Under the pieces are notes generated by a model. That model saw only the letters and a program-made list of their open reading frames with translations, ran no database searches and had not been told where the DNA came from. A DNA stretch of 64,000 nt from Halostagnicola sp. A56 (lineage in GTDB: Archaea > Halobacteriota > Halobacteria > Halobacteriales > Natrialbaceae), in NCBI RefSeq assembly GCF_000691505.1, contig NZ_JMIP02000014.1, forward strand, positions 423,943 to 487,942, given 5' to 3'. A program made the position numbers and the translations under genes. Positions 63,549 to 64,000 of this stretch are shown one piece after another; the stretch's first letter is position 1, and every line of letters starts with the position of its first letter.

Positions 63549-64000
63549 ATGAATGCGAATCAGCCAACGAAGCCGCCCGCCCGTCCCTCCGGAGTCACCA
63601 CCATGTTCGCGAACGTCTGGTCCCGGTCGATCCGGTCGTGTCGTGTGTCCGAGCGTCCGAAACACGCCCTCGTCGGGTTGATCGCGTCTCTGGCCGTGAT
63701 CGGCGCAATTCTTGGGGCTGGTATCGGGGTCGGAGCAGCGGGTGCCGTTAGTGACGCCTCGACCGGGTCAATTGAGCAGGGTGTTGTAGGGACATCGAAC
63801 GAGACGGAAGTTACGCTTGCGGGAACAGCCACAACGTCGAGCCATCCAGATAATATCGTAGTAGTTCGCCTAGGAGACGGTCTCGTCGTCAGTGGGAAAT
63901 CAGTAAATGAAACGTCGGATCAAACCTTCTTGCGACACGAATCTGGTAACATTAGGGAAGAAAACTTAGTGGTCTCTGGGTGGAGGGGCCAAGATGTTGT
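63549..64000 (+). CDS. N-terminal part of a membrane-anchored or secreted surface protein (runs off the window)
   Basis: The frame is open from ATG at 63549 to the end of the window, giving 150 residues without a stop. It starts MNANQPTKPPARPSG, has a long basic N region, then a hydrophobic segment HALVGLIASLAVIGAILGAG (about residues 41-60) and an exported acidic, Thr/Ser-rich part containing VTLAGTATTSSHP. A second ATG lies at 63603. The family is not recognisable from this part. The upstream 66 bp and the first codons resemble those of the CARDB-type gene, so a related surface protein is likely. Confidence 0.7.
   Translation, partial: MNANQPTKPPARPSGVTTMFANVWSRSIRSCRVSERPKHALVGLIASLAVIGAILGAGIGVGAAGAVSDASTGSIEQGVVGTSNETEVTLAGTATTSSHPDNIVVVRLGDGLVVSGKSVNETSDQTFLRHESGNIREENLVVSGWRGQDV

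Overview
The window is GC-rich DNA from a haloarchaeon, most likely of the Natrialbales type (Natrinema/Haloterrigena/Natronorubrum relatives). The proteins are strongly acidic. Archaeal information-processing genes are present (aIF1/SUI1, Sec61-beta, RLI/ABCE1, EngB and Nog1 GTPases). Coenzyme F420 genes (cofE, an F420-dependent oxidoreductase, npdG) and Tat-type lipoproteins occur. Many genes overlap by ATGA or GTGA, and several starts are GTG. Most of it is ordinary chromosomal core. I see no rRNA, tRNA, CRISPR array or transposase gene.

Layout. 1-5.9 kb: aIF1, then a three-gene operon (MoxR ATPase, DUF58, transglutaminase membrane protein) and a cold-shock protein. 6-8.9 kb: F420 genes and a formate/nitrite-type channel. 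9-16.9 kb: a Nudix-eIF2B-like fusion, a D-2-hydroxyacid dehydrogenase, EngB, two tandem DUF389 proteins and a Nog1-like GTPase. 17-21 kb: a Cys-rich copper-binding protein, hisE, a DUF151 nuclease, pdxT, Sec61-beta (53 codons), a minimal thioredoxin and npdG. 21-31 kb: a GDPD esterase, a FAD/Rieske oxidoreductase, a HAD phosphatase, a MATE exporter, an M50-like protease, archaemetzincin and a methyltransferase. 31-38 kb: a frameshifted conserved gene, ABCE1 with an EMC6-like membrane protein, an acyl-CoA synthetase, a small HTH regulator and NAD synthase. 38-49 kb: an M48 protease coupled to a PQQ-propeller lipoprotein, a PIN/VirB11/KH ATPase with a displaced second 3' end beside it, an M20 peptidase, a USP, a frameshifted M32 carboxypeptidase and a cobalamin-binding-type protein.

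48-64 kb is more accessory and surface-related. It holds a frameshifted CARDB/COG1361-type surface protein, a Tat lipoprotein, a HEAT-repeat protein plus CheF (chemotaxis-to-archaellum link), DUF2270, an Orc1/Cdc6 C-terminal remnant next to two origin-box-like repeats, DUF4330, an STT3/AglB-like protein with a changed WWDYG region, a sugar epimerase plus polyprenyl-phosphate sugar transferase pair, and the start of another surface protein that runs off the end.

The least expected signals are these. (1) A 66-bp upstream module is shared without gaps, with identical distance to the ATG, by two surface-protein genes 13 kb apart. (2) An Orc1/Cdc6 gene without its AAA+ domain lies beside ORB-like direct repeats. 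(3) A displaced 28-codon copy of the 3' end of the PIN-ATPase gene differs almost only at synonymous sites. (4) Three conserved genes are each broken by a shift equivalent to one missing base, so sequencing error must be considered.
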